From Rhynochetos jubatus (taxonomy: Eukaryota; Chordata; Aves; Eurypygiformes; Rhynochetidae), in the NCBI GenBank assembly GCA_027574665.1, contig CM050666.1, forward strand, positions 9,548,001-9,612,000: a stretch of 64,000 nt of DNA, written 5' to 3'. The notes beneath the pieces were generated by a model, which worked only from the letters and a program-made list of their open reading frames with translations, was not told the DNA's origin and did not search any database. Shown piece by piece: positions 25,641-39,200 of this stretch (positions within the stretch are counted from its first letter, which is position 1; the number at the start of each line of letters is the position of its first letter). The position numbers and the translations under genes were made by a program.

Positions 25641-27334
25641 TGGTTTTGTCCACAAACAGTGGAAGAGTATTGCTCAACTAAATCCTCATATCACAAAGCT
25701 GCAGTCACACACCACAGCCCACCATTGTTTCAGCTCTTGTAAGCTGTTGAGGTTGGAGAAGACAGCTCCACGCAGGATACAGGGGCTTGCTGGTTGGATA
25801 CATATAAAATTTCATTAAAGATAATTTATCCTCCTCTCCTCTAAATCCTCTATCCTGCCGAGGTTTATTCATATCAATAATCTCTCAGCGTCAAGAGGTT
25901 AATGAGTATTAAGTATTGGTGTGTGCTGCAACCTTAGGGTCATAATTTCACATATACCTTCATGTGACACAGCCCAACACAGCAGCCAGAAGTGTGGAAC
26001 CTTCCTCCCCGGGTCACTGCTGCTCCTGCACCCCAGCAAAAGCGATGGTGCACATCAGGAAACCAGTGTGGCCAAAACCAAACTGCTCGAAACAAAGGAA
26101 AAAAACCAACCAAGCAAAACCTCCAGTTCCCTGTGATCCTAACCCAGAGTCGTCCTGCCCCAGGGGTGCAGCCAGCATTCGGAAGAACGCCAGCTGGAAA
26201 GGGGCAGGGGAGCTTCCTTGTGGCAGTGCCAGCTCAGCACCTGTACGAAGCTTTGCTCCCAAAGCACATGAAATAAACGTGCCTTGCACAGCATCGAGGA
26301 GCAAACTCTTCCTGGAGGTGGCTGTTAGGTGGCTGGTTTGGGTCAACAAAGCAAGAATCTTATTTTCTCTGATGAAGAGAAATGCAACCCCCGCTTGCAC
26401 ATTCTCTTCCCTTCTGACACAGGGCTGTCTTCAGATAGCTGCTCGGCTCATCCTCACTGGTGCTGTCAAAAACGAGGGGTTTCAACACACGCTGGTGTTG
26501 CAAACAACATCCACCAGCTTTCCCTTTTGTTGCAACATTGAACCAAAACAAACTTTGAAATTTCAGAAGCTGCTACAAAACAGACTTGTCATTCTCCAAG
26601 CCAGCTTCACTCCTCCCACCGCCCGAGCCTGAGAGCAGAGCCACAGACACAGCTCTTGCAGCCCTGAGCGGAAAGTATTTCAGGCATGTTTTTGGAAGCT
26701 CACCTTCCAGTTCCTCCGCAGACTGTGCCACCAAGAGCCCCGAACACGAGGAGACGGGTGAGGCCTCAAACACTTGATATTTCTCAGGGGAAAATAATAT
26801 CCTGTTTTTCTCCGCTGGACGGTGGATGGGGAAAAACAACCTGTGAAGGTTCTTTGCAGCTACCATTACACTACACAAAGGCACTGCAAAGAGCACAAAC
26901 ATTTCCCACCCACAGAGCTCACCCTTAACCCCTAATCCTGAGCAATTTTCCCATTTATCTTATTCCATCTGCTTGGGGAAGTTACCCAGCCTATCCTTAA
27001 GGCAGCTACAGATATACGGAGGGATGGCTACATTACCTCATCAGACTGAGGACAGATGTGTTATAAAACACATTCTTAATGCAGTTGCAGAGGAGGTAGA
27101 GATGAGCATCGATCCGCTCCCCCAGCTGACCCACTGCTACCTGCAGCTCTGCACGGTGATACCAATGACACCTATTTCTCTCTCCCTCTCTTGGTATTAA
27201 CCTAAACCCCAAAGCCTGGTCAGATTTGAGTTGCAATTACATACATTTTCATTTAAGACACGTACCTCATCAAAGAGGAGTTTTCCCTCTTGAAAGCAGA
27301 CCTACGTGCTCAATGTGTTGGGGAAATACAGACA

Positions 27335-27346
27335 CCCCCCCCCCCC
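27335..27346. repeat. Poly-C run (12 C)
   Basis: Twelve consecutive cytosines. Such runs are error-prone in replication and sequencing, so the length may be uncertain. Confidence 0.85.
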
Positions 27347-27358
27347 GACCTTTGACCT
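27346..27358 (-). promoter_or_regulatory. DR1-like nuclear receptor half-site pair
   Basis: On the minus strand the sequence reads AGGTCA-A-AGGTCG: two AGGTCA-type half sites in direct orientation with one-base spacing. DR1 sites are bound by HNF4, COUP-TF and RXR heterodimers. It matches 11 of the 12 half-site bases. A site this short can arise by chance in 64 kb. Confidence 0.3.
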
Positions 27359-29989
27359 ACACAACATCTGCATCCGTCTCCGAAAAACAATTCTCAGTCA
27401 GACATTTCAACGAGCTGCTGCCAGGATGCTCTCCTCCGAATCACCAGGAGACCGAGGAGGCAGTAACCCTGAAAAGCTATGTCAGCTCGGAACACTTAAC
27501 ACTCCCTGACAACGCATGCCTGGAGCAAGTAGCTGTAAATAAGAGGGTAAGAGACATTCTCCAGCCCAGAAAGAAACAAGGGGAAAAACAGAGCTGGAGG
27601 AGTCCCTAGGCTTTCTAAAATGTAAAAAAGCTTCCAGTTCTAAAGATTTGAAAAATGGAAAGAAATCTCCCAGCATCCTGCCGCAGCAGCCAGATGGTGT
27701 TTCTGCACTTACCGGGGACTAGAAGAGCCATCTGAGCCAGAGGGCAAAGACAAACAAGCATTGTAGTCCCACAGCTCACTACCACCTGGCAGATAACAAA
27801 TGCTACCACTTAAGAAACCCATAGAATAAGCTACATGTGGCTTGAGAGCCTCAGCTAAAGGTAGCTGGACAGCTCTGAGTACCAGCCTGTAACAGCAGCT
27901 CAGGACAGTGCTCCTCTGTATTCGTCCCCTCCATCTTTGATGAGGAAACAATTGAGAGCCAAAAGTCCTCTGAAAACCACCAAAGGTAAGGATTTGGTCA
28001 GGATCTTCTGCTTAAGGTATGTAACCTCTTCAGGACAAGAAATATTTACCACTATGATACAGGGCACCACTGCATCCAGACATTTCAGAGGAATTGACCC
28101 TGCTCTTGCACAGACGTTCTAGGATGCTGAAGCCTTTACACACAGAAAAACCCAGCACGAAGGCGTGAACTTCCTAACGCACCAGTGTGCCTCCCCACTG
28201 CCTTAGCATCAGCTCTTCTAAGGGTCAGACTTCAGCTTCGTTCTCTCTGCTGAATTAATCACTGGGCTCTCAGTTAGGACTGCCAAATGCAGAACAGAGC
28301 CAAATGAGTGCAGATGCTGGCACTCTGGGAGCTGGACCGGCTCCACCATCTCATTTTGAACAGTGACTGCACAGCTGTCAGACAGAACAGTTATGGTCAT
28401 TACCAAGCAGGGAAAGAATGGAGCCAGATACCTACACAACGTGTCCGTAACCAACTTTGAGCCATACATTGGGTTTTACTCCACAAAAGCACTCAGAGAT
28501 ACTCTAGTGTGGAAACAGGAATTAGCGAGCTTAAGATACTTCTTTGTGAGACTCACTTTGCACACACGTTATTTCCCTACAGAAGAACACACCCACTGAA
28601 ATGATGCTGGAACTACCCCTAACCTTGTTCACAGCAGGAAAGTAAATACCTTGGAAGTATGGGTGAACGTTTGTTTATCCACAATTGTCTTAGCTACTAA
28701 TTCATCGGTGTCTAATTCACCCTCTCCAAAGCTCAGATTAAGAACAGTTCTGACCGTCAGTCCAAAGAGCGGGTATGGGCCAACCCTCTACTGGGGTGCT
28801 GGCAGCAAAAACAAGGACACAACCTGCATGTCTGATTAAAACGTGGGAATGTGGGTTTCTTGCATTAAAACAGCAACTCATAAGCACCCTGCGTTGCCGG
28901 TTTATCTCCACTCATCAGTTATGCTGAATCCAGAGAACATGCAACACAGTCTGAAGGCTTTTCAATTTCTGATTTGTACTAAGAAACCCACAGCATCCCC
29001 TCACCTGTGCAGCACATTTGCTTGTTACAGTAGAAATGGTTTTCCCTGTTAGATACTGCTTGAAATAGTCCTGTGTTTTATGCTCCTAATTCAGAGCTGC
29101 ATTTCCTCTGGGTTTCTATATGCTCACAACTAGCAACAACTATTAATTACTACAAACATTCTCCTTTTCTTTACCACTACTTAAACAATCGTAGAAAAAT
29201 CCTAGGCAGCATTTCTCGAAACACAGGCTGGTAAAGTCAGAAGCTATCTTACCTGAGTGCTGTATGGTGTGTGTACAGCGATCTACTCCCAGGGAACAGC
29301 TCCATCTAAAGATGGTGGCACGCGCTCCAGCCGAAGCTGCTCTTCGCTGGGAAAGCTGAAGCATCAGCTGAGGGGTCTCCCTCCCTTTAACACGCAGGTG
29401 AACCTATGCCACAGGCTTTCCTATGCACTGGGTTTCTTATGGGGAGCAAATACAAATAGCTCTGTGCCTCAGACATTTAATGATGTTTTATTTTTAAGAG
29501 GTCTATCGGACTTTCCCCACGTGGTTTAGGTCAGTCAACTTAAAAGTTACTGGACAGTAAAAGGGGAAAAAAAAAGGTCACATACACATGATCGCACCAG
29601 GCAAATTCCCATAGGAAAATCAAGCCAGACATAGGCAGGCTGCGATCTACTCTCAGAAATACCACTGACTTCACTGGGACATGGCCTACAAGATACACAG
29701 CTTTGTTGTTGTTTCCCCCCAGGACTCTCCACACTCCCTGTTTGTAAACGCCCAGAGCTGAATGCAGGGCAGAGCCCCACCCTGTTTGGGCACAGCTCTC
29801 CTCGAGCTCTACTTAACAGCTACCAACCAACAAAAAAAGCCCAAACACTGTGGGAGGACAAAAACTACAGGTAAGTACACTGCTCTTCAGCTGGCAGTTG
29901 TTTTTTTACCTAAGTCCAACACAAATATGGCAGAAGCTGCGGGACAAGACAGTTGAGACAAAATGACTGCACATATTTAAAAAACCTTG

Positions 29990-30600
29990 TGAACTCTCCT
30001 TCTTTCTATGCAATCAGCCTAATTACACTTATGTAAAAGTCTAATTACACCTCTGCATTAGCTACCAGTGAAGTGTTTCTTGGGTTATTTCTGAGCAGCC
30101 TACAATTAAACGAGCCTCATCCATTAAGTGACACTTTGTGTGTGTAGTCTTACTGCTCCAATTATGTACCTGAAATCAGCCCCTGAAAATCCTCCTTGCT
30201 GCCAAAGATATCCCTGTGAAAAATGAAGGATATTGGAGGTGGCTTGAAAAACATTGCCAACATTCAAAACAAATGCTGTTATGCAAAGCCCCGCGTTTTA
30301 TTTAAATTTGTGCTGCTTGAGATGCAAGCAAGACTCATTTCACTACATGGCTGTGCTATTCATTTATTAACTATTCCGCATGAAATCCATTTCTAAATGA
30401 TTTCACTAAAGTTCATAAGGCATTTTAAAACTCAGAAACTGATGAAAAAGGAAATTATCCAGCAGTTACAAACCCTGAACTAAAAGCCTGATGGAAATAA
30501 TTTTATTTCTCGATTTAAACAGCATATGAAATGGGATTCAATCCCAAAATCATTACATGCTCTTTTTAATTAAAACTTAGGAAGGTTGTGGAAAGTGGTT
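29990..30600. promoter_or_regulatory. Strongest candidate conserved non-coding element
   Basis: About 600 bp almost free of CpG and open frames. It is dense in TAATTACA, CAATTA, TTAATTAA and ATTAAG words, with octamer-like ATGCAAA at about 30282-30288 and a TTATTTAAATTT core. Repeated homeodomain-type and POU-type words in a long repeat-free AT-rich block are typical of vertebrate developmental enhancers. No repeat family fits. The call is inference; conservation in other vertebrates would be decisive. Confidence 0.35.
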
Positions 30601-33155
30601 ATACTTTCAGAAAGCAGGAACACTCCCCTGAGTTGACTGCTGTAGCAGCCTATGACTAACATTCGGCAGCAGCCAACAAACAGGCAAATAGAACAAGGTT
30701 GCCACATTTTTACTTTGCTGAGACATTCTTTAATATCCAAAACCTGGCATTACCACCTACAGTGACTTCAGCTGGCGATAGTTAAGCTTCCTCCTTTATT
30801 TTCCAGGCATAGGTAGTTCAATGTAAACCAGAAAAAAAAAAAGGAAAGGGCTGCAATTTGTTTAGTGTCATCAGCTCCCACCTCTTAAGGGGAGTTCTGA
30901 TACGCTACCTATCAATAACACTGACAGTAAAGGTTTTTGCATGGGTGAATTATTTTTCTAATATTTATGTATGTGTGTGTTTATTTATTTATTAAGTTAT
31001 ATTTGTTAACCAACCTTTCCCTCTCTGTTTAAGCAAGTTCCTGGGCAACAGGGCTACGAACCTCCTTCCATGCCGAGCTGCCTAAGGACAGGCTTTCAGT
31101 ACTAAGTGCTTCCCACAAGGAGCTGCTCTCCAAGCTCTGCCCAGAGCGGGTGAAGAGGGGAAAGCTGCATTCCGTGCAGAGCTCGAGGGGGCACTTGAAC
31201 CACCACCTGTGCTAGAAGAGACACACGGTGCCCTGCAGAGGTAAGCAGGAGAGCTGAATTGTGCCTCTCCACAACGTAAACCCAAAAGGGTGGCTCCAAA
31301 GCTAGCTCAGGGTACCACGCACTGCTAACACAGTGACAACATCCCAAAGCTCTTTCCTAACCCCTTTGTTATTCTTCACTGCAGTCTCCGGGTAACTTTA
31401 CCTGCAAGCAAAATTCAGCTAATGTTTCAAGGGAGACCACGCACCGATGGATGCCTCAACCTGTCCCTCGCAGCTGTCTCGAGTTCACCACGGCAAAAGT
31501 AACAGTTTTCCCTCTTCTGCATCCCTCCTTGCCACTGAACCCCAGCACCAGCCTGCCCACAAGCAGAGTATTGTTTTCAGCTTAAGACCCACATTGCGTT
31601 CCCGTAACCACGGTGTTTTTAGAACATTTTCTGCTTCACTGTACTAACATCTCCCTCTCTTCTTTCCACACAGGTGAAGCACTTGCCCAGGACTCCCCTG
31701 CACATCCTTCGACATAGCCACGTTAGGGCCGCTTACCTCCCCTGTCATTGTAGGGCTGCTGCAAAGCTCCCTGCTACCTTCCTGCTGAGCCGCGCATCCT
31801 CCCCTTCAATCGCTCCAACAGCCAACTGTTCTAATCACACCAAACCCTCGCAGCTTCTTTCCCAAGACCTCCACAGCCCCCCCGTATCCCACTCAGCTCT
31901 CACACACAGGCATGCTGACTACCATGGCCCTGTCTCCCAGTGTGTCTCTCCTTGTTCATGGTTTAAAAAAAAAAAAAAAAATCAAATTACACCACCATCC
32001 AGTGTATTTCTTGGGCAGGCCCCGCATTCATACTGTGATCCATTTCTGACAGGTGTATTTGCACCCAGAGAACAGGAGGCTGCCACAATGCAAATCCCCA
32101 CCTCTGAAAGAAGATCATGGAAAGTGAAAGAGCACAATGTTGAATTTCTCTGCTCTTCACTGAGCTGCAGCTGAGGGTAGCGTTGTTCTGTGCAACTCAG
32201 GAGGAGAGACCCAACAGCTAAAAAGCAACAAAAAACTCAGCCACGTACCCCTTTTTAAGCAAGTATACTGTATGCAAATGAAATCCAACCGAAGATATCA
32301 CTACAATGTTAATGAAACCCTAAGCATTGAAAAAATAAGTATCAAGGGAGCGTAAAAGCGTATTTTGAAACCACGGTACGCTATTACAGAAAACATGACT
32401 ACCATGGTCACCTTCGCCCAACAGACTTCGCATAGTACAGAAACACTTGCCATCTGCAGTATTACTGAATAGGCACGTGTGCATCGGTCTGTTCAGAAAG
32501 ACAGAAGTTTTACTCGCTTGGGTCAACAAGACAGCTGTTTAAAATCATACCACGCTTTCAGAAATAGATTCTTTCAAGACCTAGTTTCTTCAAGTAACTT
32601 CTGATTCATCTACGAATGAGCAGCTGCCTGTAGACCAGAGCCAGTGCTGCCAGTTCCCTTTTGAAGGATACTCCGTTTGTATCCAGACCCGCAGGGAGCA
32701 GATTTAAAGATGATCTTGATCCTACATTAGCACTTAACTTTATACACTATCAGTAGTCCCAGTGAAATTACTGCCTGAAAGTTAAACAGCAGGGTAACTT
32801 CCGCAAGAATTCAGCATTACATGAACAGCTTCAATCGATAGGAGTGCTGGTGTGCTGCCAGAAACAGAGGGACTTTCCTTAAACTCTTAGTTTGACTTAC
32901 TATCCACTGAGGGCTCCACTCCTGTCAACTCTGAAGAGTGTAGGGTCATGCACCCACATCAAGATGCAAGCAGAGAGCCTCTCAGGAGATACTCATAGCT
33001 ACCTTCCTTCTTACATACGCCGAATGACTGTATTTGAAACTTTCAGAGTGAGTGTAATGGATATGTCAAATCCCAGAAATGATATAAAATTCCTTATGTA
33101 ACCTGGGACCTCTGTGGTATAATTATAATATGAGGATTATGTTAAGATCAAAGTC
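30601..33155. other. Unique non-coding sequence, no gene recognised
   Basis: Contains an A run at 30832-30842, a short TATT-type repeat at about 30981-30993 and a 17-A homopolymer at 31965-31981. A 166-codon plus frame crosses the last A run, which gives it a lysine tract. It has no domain and is probably spurious. No mobile element recognised. Confidence 0.45.
31965..31981. repeat. Poly-A run (17 A)
   Basis: Seventeen consecutive adenines. It could be the tail of an unrecognised retroposed sequence on the plus strand, but I see no flanking target duplication or parent gene, so it is listed only as a homopolymer. Confidence 0.85.
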
Positions 33156-33209
33156 AGGGTAAAACATAGAAGACAATTAGTTAGGGTAAAATATAGAAGA
33201 CAGTTGTTT
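33156..33209 (+). repeat. Tandem duplication, two 27-bp copies
   Basis: Copy one (33156-33182) and copy two (33183-33209) both begin AGGGTAAAA and share TAGAAGACA; they agree at 23 of 27 positions. The copies are directly adjacent. This is a local slippage-type duplication with some subsequent divergence. Confidence 0.85.
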
Positions 33210-36200
33210 GCAGGCTGGTGCAGCTATAGTATTTGAGGCTTTCCCAGTACTGAATACATGACCATAATGCTCCTTCTACATCTACCTTTGTACCCTCCTA
33301 TACTTCATTAATCTGCTTTTTCTATAAAACATTCTAAGTGGTGCTGTTCCACAACGCTAATTCACCTTGCTAATGGTGCAACTTACTTTGTAAAACCCCT
33401 CAGAGAAGGATCAGCATTTGAGTCGTTTCTTCATCCTAAGGCAGCACAAAACGATCCAAAACAAACAGCAGCGAATTTGCATTTCAGCATGACAGCAGTG
33501 ATCTCAACAGGGCACCCGCTGAGCATGAACAACTGGGTTTGTTTTCAGGTTGGGACAAGTATTGCAAATCACCTCTGCAAAAAGACAACTTCACAGGAAC
33601 TTTGCTTTTAGGACAAAATTTCCATAAAACGTGCAACACGGGTACAAATGCCAAGTGGGAACCTGCAGGACTCTTCCTTCTCTTCCCTGCTTGACCTCAT
33701 TATCTGCTCAGAGCCCACTTAGCAGCTCAGTCTAACCACTGAAACCTCACAAATTAACAGCGCTTACAAGAGTGCATGAACCGTAAGTCACCTGGGGCAA
33801 CCTTCCAACGAAGAGGAGCTGCCACTGGAAGTCTCACGGCGGAGCCTGAAATGAGGTTATTCTATCAGCAAGGAAAAAACCTCTGTGAGAAACCTTTTCC
33901 CAATTCTTACCAGCATCAATTTAAAATTAAGTTATTCGCATTAACATTAAGTGAGAGAACAAGCCTAGTTTAGCATACTAATAGCTTTTTTGAGCTCAGG
34001 TTTCTGTTCAATAATCAGCAGCTTTGGAAGGGTTTAAGCATCTTGCTTTAATTGTGCCCTCCCAGCGAGGATCCCACCTGAGATGGTGTGCTTAAGCACT
34101 TCACTGATGTGCTTTGGTCCAAGGCAGCAGCTTTCCCCTCCAGAGGGAAATGCTCTGCAAATCACAACGCTGCTAATCCTTGAATGTTTGCAAATCCCAG
34201 TTCAACCAGCAGCAGGCCACATCACCAGCTGGACTGGTTCTCATGAGCACTTCACACTGGACAGCAAACAAGGTCCTACAGCCAAGCAAGGTCAATAAGC
34301 AGGGGATGCTCACCAATATAGATACCGATAGACAAAATAGTACTGCAGAAACACTTTGTGGCTCAGGCCATGCTTAGAAAAGAACTTGAGATAACTTTCT
34401 TAGTTGGTTTCACATTTGAACATGCTTGAACTTAGTGTTATATTTGCTGCTTTCCTAACTTTGCTTTCCAGGATCCTTCTGGTGAATGATCACCATTCCT
34501 GCAAAACATAAGGCTTTCTACACGTGACAACTCCAGGCCACTCTCACCAACTCCGGTTCCACTGATGATGTTTGGATGACGGGGCTTCATCCACATCAGC
34601 TGACAGCACAACTCTGATGTTCATCAGAGGCTGCATTTCTAAAAGGGCAGCATGCTTGAGAAGGAGGACAGGGAGCAGAGCTTGGAGCAGCAGGGATGGG
34701 CTCAGGCGAACGGCGGGCACGAGAGAGAGAGGGTCAGGACTGCGGACAGATACGGAGCAGCGTCTGCAATCAGGAGTAGTGCAGCCTAGTAGGAGACCTA
34801 TGGTGCGTTTTGCAAGACCTCTGTTCTGCTCATTTTGTAATGTCCAAAGCAAAAAGATCTTCAGCGTAGCCTTCAGGATGCTGTCTCACCGTCTCAGTGT
34901 CAAACAAAGCAACCACACCTTTCCGTCTCCCTTCTCCCTGCCTGCCCACCTGCACGTTTTGCTGCAGACCAAGGTACACGTCCTGGGGTGGCAACTCGTG
35001 GGGAGGAGCGGGAAAGCACTGGCATTGGCAACGCTCTATCACAAGCAAAATCTGTTGTTTCACCGTAAGAGGAAATTCCTAAAAATTTAACTTCCTCTTA
35101 AGGTTTATTTTTAATGAACAAACACTATTAAACTCCATGTACACAGCGGGAGTTCTTATTAGAAAAGACTCTTGAAAAGGATGGTAATCAAAATAATGAA
35201 TATCGCTGTATGAATTTTTGTTTTCCTTTTAACAGTACGAGCGAAATGTGAAAAAAGTTCAGTAATTTTTTAAAAAAATAAACTAGACACACCAGAAGTA
35301 CACAGCATTCCCTCCTATCAGGATGGCCTCATTTAATCAGAAACTGGGAAGAGGAAAAGCACTGGAAGGAAGAAAGTTGGACCTCAGCAAGCGCAGACCC
35401 CAAAGCTGCTCTCACTTCTCTGGTGAGGGGCACACGCAGCAGCACATCCCAGGTCAGCTTTTAGGGCTTTTAAAACATCAAACTGACTCCGTGGAGGAAT
35501 CCCATGCTGAAACGCTGGCAAAAGAGCAACCAAGTGTTGCTTTGTGATCTGTTACTTTCTAGACAGAAAAGCAGTTGTTTTTCCATGCAGAAATAGGGGA
35601 GTAAGGTGCAAAGATGAGACATACAAGTGGAACTGCTGCCTTCAGGGACTGTTCACGCAGAGGGCATTTTGGGGTTTATATTTAGAAATCACCAACATGG
35701 GGAACAACAGAAAGGGAACACTGCATCACGTACAGCCCCCCATCTTGCTAATGAGACAAATTAACAAGAGGAGTCATTTTACAGATCTGGCTTCACACAT
35801 CAGACCCATGCTGAGATTGCGAGGCAGTTCCCTCAGCTGGGTTTCCTTTGATTTGTCAACTAAACACATCCTCTCCACGAATGGATCAATCCCTTGAAAT
35901 GTATCCCCTCTCACTAAGGTGTTAAGAAAGCAATGTGCTGCTTTCCCAGAAGAGAAGACCGCAGGAAACGAATCAGGTTTTTTTTAAAACATTTCAATTG
36001 TGCATGTTCCCATCACCGGGTGCAGATCTCCACTTTGATGCCTGTGCTGCGATTAAAAGCACTCCCTGTACCTTTTCCAGGAGACTCCCCTGCGTGTTAA
36101 GAAACCAAATTCGGTGATGGTAGACATGCTGGCAGCCTTGACTGCTGCAGAAAGCCATTCCTCTCCATCACCCCGGCTTTGCTCTCTCCCAGTCAAGGCT

Positions 36201-39200
36201 GCCCACCCAAGCACACCCCCAGTTAACCTACAGCTGGGGGCAGAGAGCTGCTAAAGCTCTGCTTTTCGCTGGAGGGACAAGGCCTGGGGGCGAGGCTGGG
36301 CTGCCCCTCAGCACTGCCAGTTCCTGTGTTTGCCCCTTCACCAGGTGGACTCATCCCTCTCACATGCACCAGTGCTGCCCAGGAGGCTTCCACAGGCGAA
36401 GAGGAAGAGCACGTGTGGTCCCAGGACACCACGCCGGGGAGGCTTTCGGCAGCAGGTGCCTTTCCCCAGCAGCCCAGCCGAAGTCTCTCCATTACAAGGT
36501 TCCCGTATCCTGGTGCTGAACTGAGTCCCACATCCCTCTGAAAACATTATCATCACTCTTCCTTTGGGATGCACCGAACATCACTTAGAAATACCATTGT
36601 ACTACGGTGATACGGGCCTTTTCCTTTTATTTTCTTTTTTTTATTTTTTTATTGTTAATCTCACTTTTCTGATTCACTTTCAGTAGGAGGGGTGACTTGA
36701 ATTTGTAAATTCTATGTTAGAAGTACAAAACCTCTGGGAAGTGTGTTACAAGTATTAGAAGTATTAAAAGTCACTTAAATTCCTTACTTCCGAAGGAAAC
36801 CAATTACAGAAATCCTGCATTCACGGCCTTTGAACTTGTGTTTTGTCTGCAGCACATTCCTCTATTCCTACAACTCCTAAAAGGACACTCCATTAATTTC
36901 TGGATCCAAAAGTCATTGACTGCATGAAGTGCCAGTACAGGCAGCGATCACAGCCAACAAACACCCAGTAACTAAGAACCCAAATGCCATTAAGAGCATA
37001 TGTATAATGTAAATATTTCCTGCACAATCCTCATTTGACTCAGTCTTGCCCAGCACACCATGCGCTCTACAGTTCATGTGGCATTTAACTGTCACCAGGT
37101 TTCAGAGATTACAGCTCTCTACACCCAACAGAGGCATTTCACATAGTTCAAACCCACCATTTCTAGCTGTAAACAGAAACAGACAGAAATCACCCTGTCC
37201 ATTCAATACAATATATGATTTAGGCACCAAAACCCCCAGTGTCTGAATTCACGGACACTACGGATGACAAGACTTAGCTCTGCAATTCTTCTGAAAACAG
37301 GTCAAACGATTGTGGCACGCCCGAAACGCCAGCCAGGCTTACCGAGAAATCCACTTACAGTGCAGGCAGGAGCTTTAGGTGGTAATTTAATGGGATGGGG
37401 AAAAAGGAATGAATAATTCACCGAGTCTAGACAGTCAAAACTTACCACTTTTGGTGAACTTTACCTTTGAGATTTTAGATTCATTCAAACCCAAACCACA
37501 GCTCAGCAGGTGCAAATTCATAAAAGCACAGAGTTTGCATGGCTTGCTTCTAACTGAAACCACCATCTTTCTGCAAAGCAGCAGCTGTGGCAAGCGCTCT
37601 GAGAGAATAAATATTTATTCCTCCTTAAATAAAGCTGCCTTCCCACCCACGAGCACAGGCAGAACAATCAAAGGCTTCTCAAGGACAATTAGAGGAAAAA
37701 CTCCTGCCTGCCAAAGTCAACCACTGCCAGCCCAGTGAAACCTGGGACACTAGCTCTACAGCTCCTTTGAGGAAAAAGGCTTCCGTTACAAATCCCTGAG
37801 GATTTCAAGCTTGTTTCATAGCCACAAGGATTATTTCCCTCCTTTTCTGGCCAGCTCTTCCTTCAGAATTCATCAATATCACTCCTTGCTGCTATACAAC
37901 ATCAGTATGATGCATCATACAGCAGCTTCTCTTCCCGAGGGGCACGAGTAGCGCACTAGTACTAACCGTATTTTTAAGTTCAGTTTCTCTATTCGCTCTG
38001 ATTTCTGCTGGTTTTATATCTCTGACTATTCATCTTCTAAAACAGTCTTTTGTGATGACAAATAACAAGATAGATCAATTCCTTTTTGCTCCAGATGTGA
38101 AGATAAATTATTTTAATTAGATAAGAAACAGCCCTTGTCACTGAAATTGCTAAACACGCTCATTGCTAAACACAGCACTAAACAGCTGAAACCTCATACA
38201 CTTCAATTGAAGGGTTTTGTTGGATTTTTATTCTTGATTTTTTTCTCGCTTGTGCTTCTACATACTCCTCAGAGGTGCTGGCCTGAGGGATCAGAACAGC
38301 AACATCTAGCTGGAGAAGGCCAGCAGTTGAACTTGCAGCAAGCATCCGACTGCCATGTTTTTGCATGCAAACAGCTCATTCTGCAGAATAGTGGGTTTGT
38401 GCTGTGGGACCTGCATGCAGACGAAGCCTGGACTCTTCCTGAATTTGAAGAAGGTCCAGGTTGCAAGCACAGTGCTGGCAGGAGGGCTGGACGCCCTCGG
38501 AACCCCAGGATACCTACAGGAAACATCTGAGCACTTACCTCCCGACATACTCTGTGGTCACTCACACCAATATATTCCCTACAGCCCTTCCTCCTCTACG
38601 CTTGAAGCCCGCTCTACACAGTCCCATGTGAGAGCTGAAGGAAGATGTAGGAGCAAGAACCACTGGAATGACCGGTAGAGATCACAATAATATTCCTGCT
38701 GTGGCCACCAAATCGCCTGCACGTTCAGACTTGGGTAGTGCCTGTGCTCAAGGTCCAGAGCTTTGGAAGAACAAGGGCTCGCTGGAGGAGCGTGTGGCTT
38801 GGCATTGACACTGCACGTCTCATCAGTGCTGCTCATGTAGAACTAACGAGGTAAATCAGGGCTACTGAAGGCTCCATCCTAGCTCCATCCCCTTTTTATC
38901 ACTTGGTTCTTTGCCGAGAGTGATGTTATCTGCACGGTATTCACACCCAGATACTTATCCTTCGTGTGGCAATCCTGCAAATGCAAATTTGTGTTTTCTG
39001 TTCCTAACGAACAGCCCGGTGACTGAGCAACCGCGCACACGTGATGTCAACCCCTCATGAACTCCCAGACTGCCCCAATACCCAGCGACACGTTCAGACT
39101 GCAATCCCTACCAGGCATGTCACGGCAAAGGCAGCTGCTGAGAGCATCCTGGATTCCATCCAGCCTCTTTCCCAGCAAAAGAGGGTAATTAAGCTTTTGG

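Larger units (their letters stand above)
25641..29985. other. Unique non-coding sequence, no gene recognised
   Basis: Holds a 222-codon plus-strand frame (25964-26632) with no known domain and overlapping minus-strand frames, so I do not call it a gene. A C homopolymer of 12 lies at 27335-27346, next to a nuclear-receptor-like direct repeat. The remainder has no element I can name. Confidence 0.4.

Noticed and set aside
25964-26632. 222-codon plus-strand frame
   Set aside because: No domain, competing frames on the other strand, composition rich in Pro/Ser/Lys as expected from locally low stop density.
31965-31981. Poly-A run as the tail of a processed pseudogene
   Set aside because: No recognisable parent coding sequence upstream and no flanking direct repeats.
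34830-35063. Minus-strand frame with coding-like texture and a possible donor
   Set aside because: Overlapped by an equally long plus-strand frame, no known domain, no convincing acceptor.
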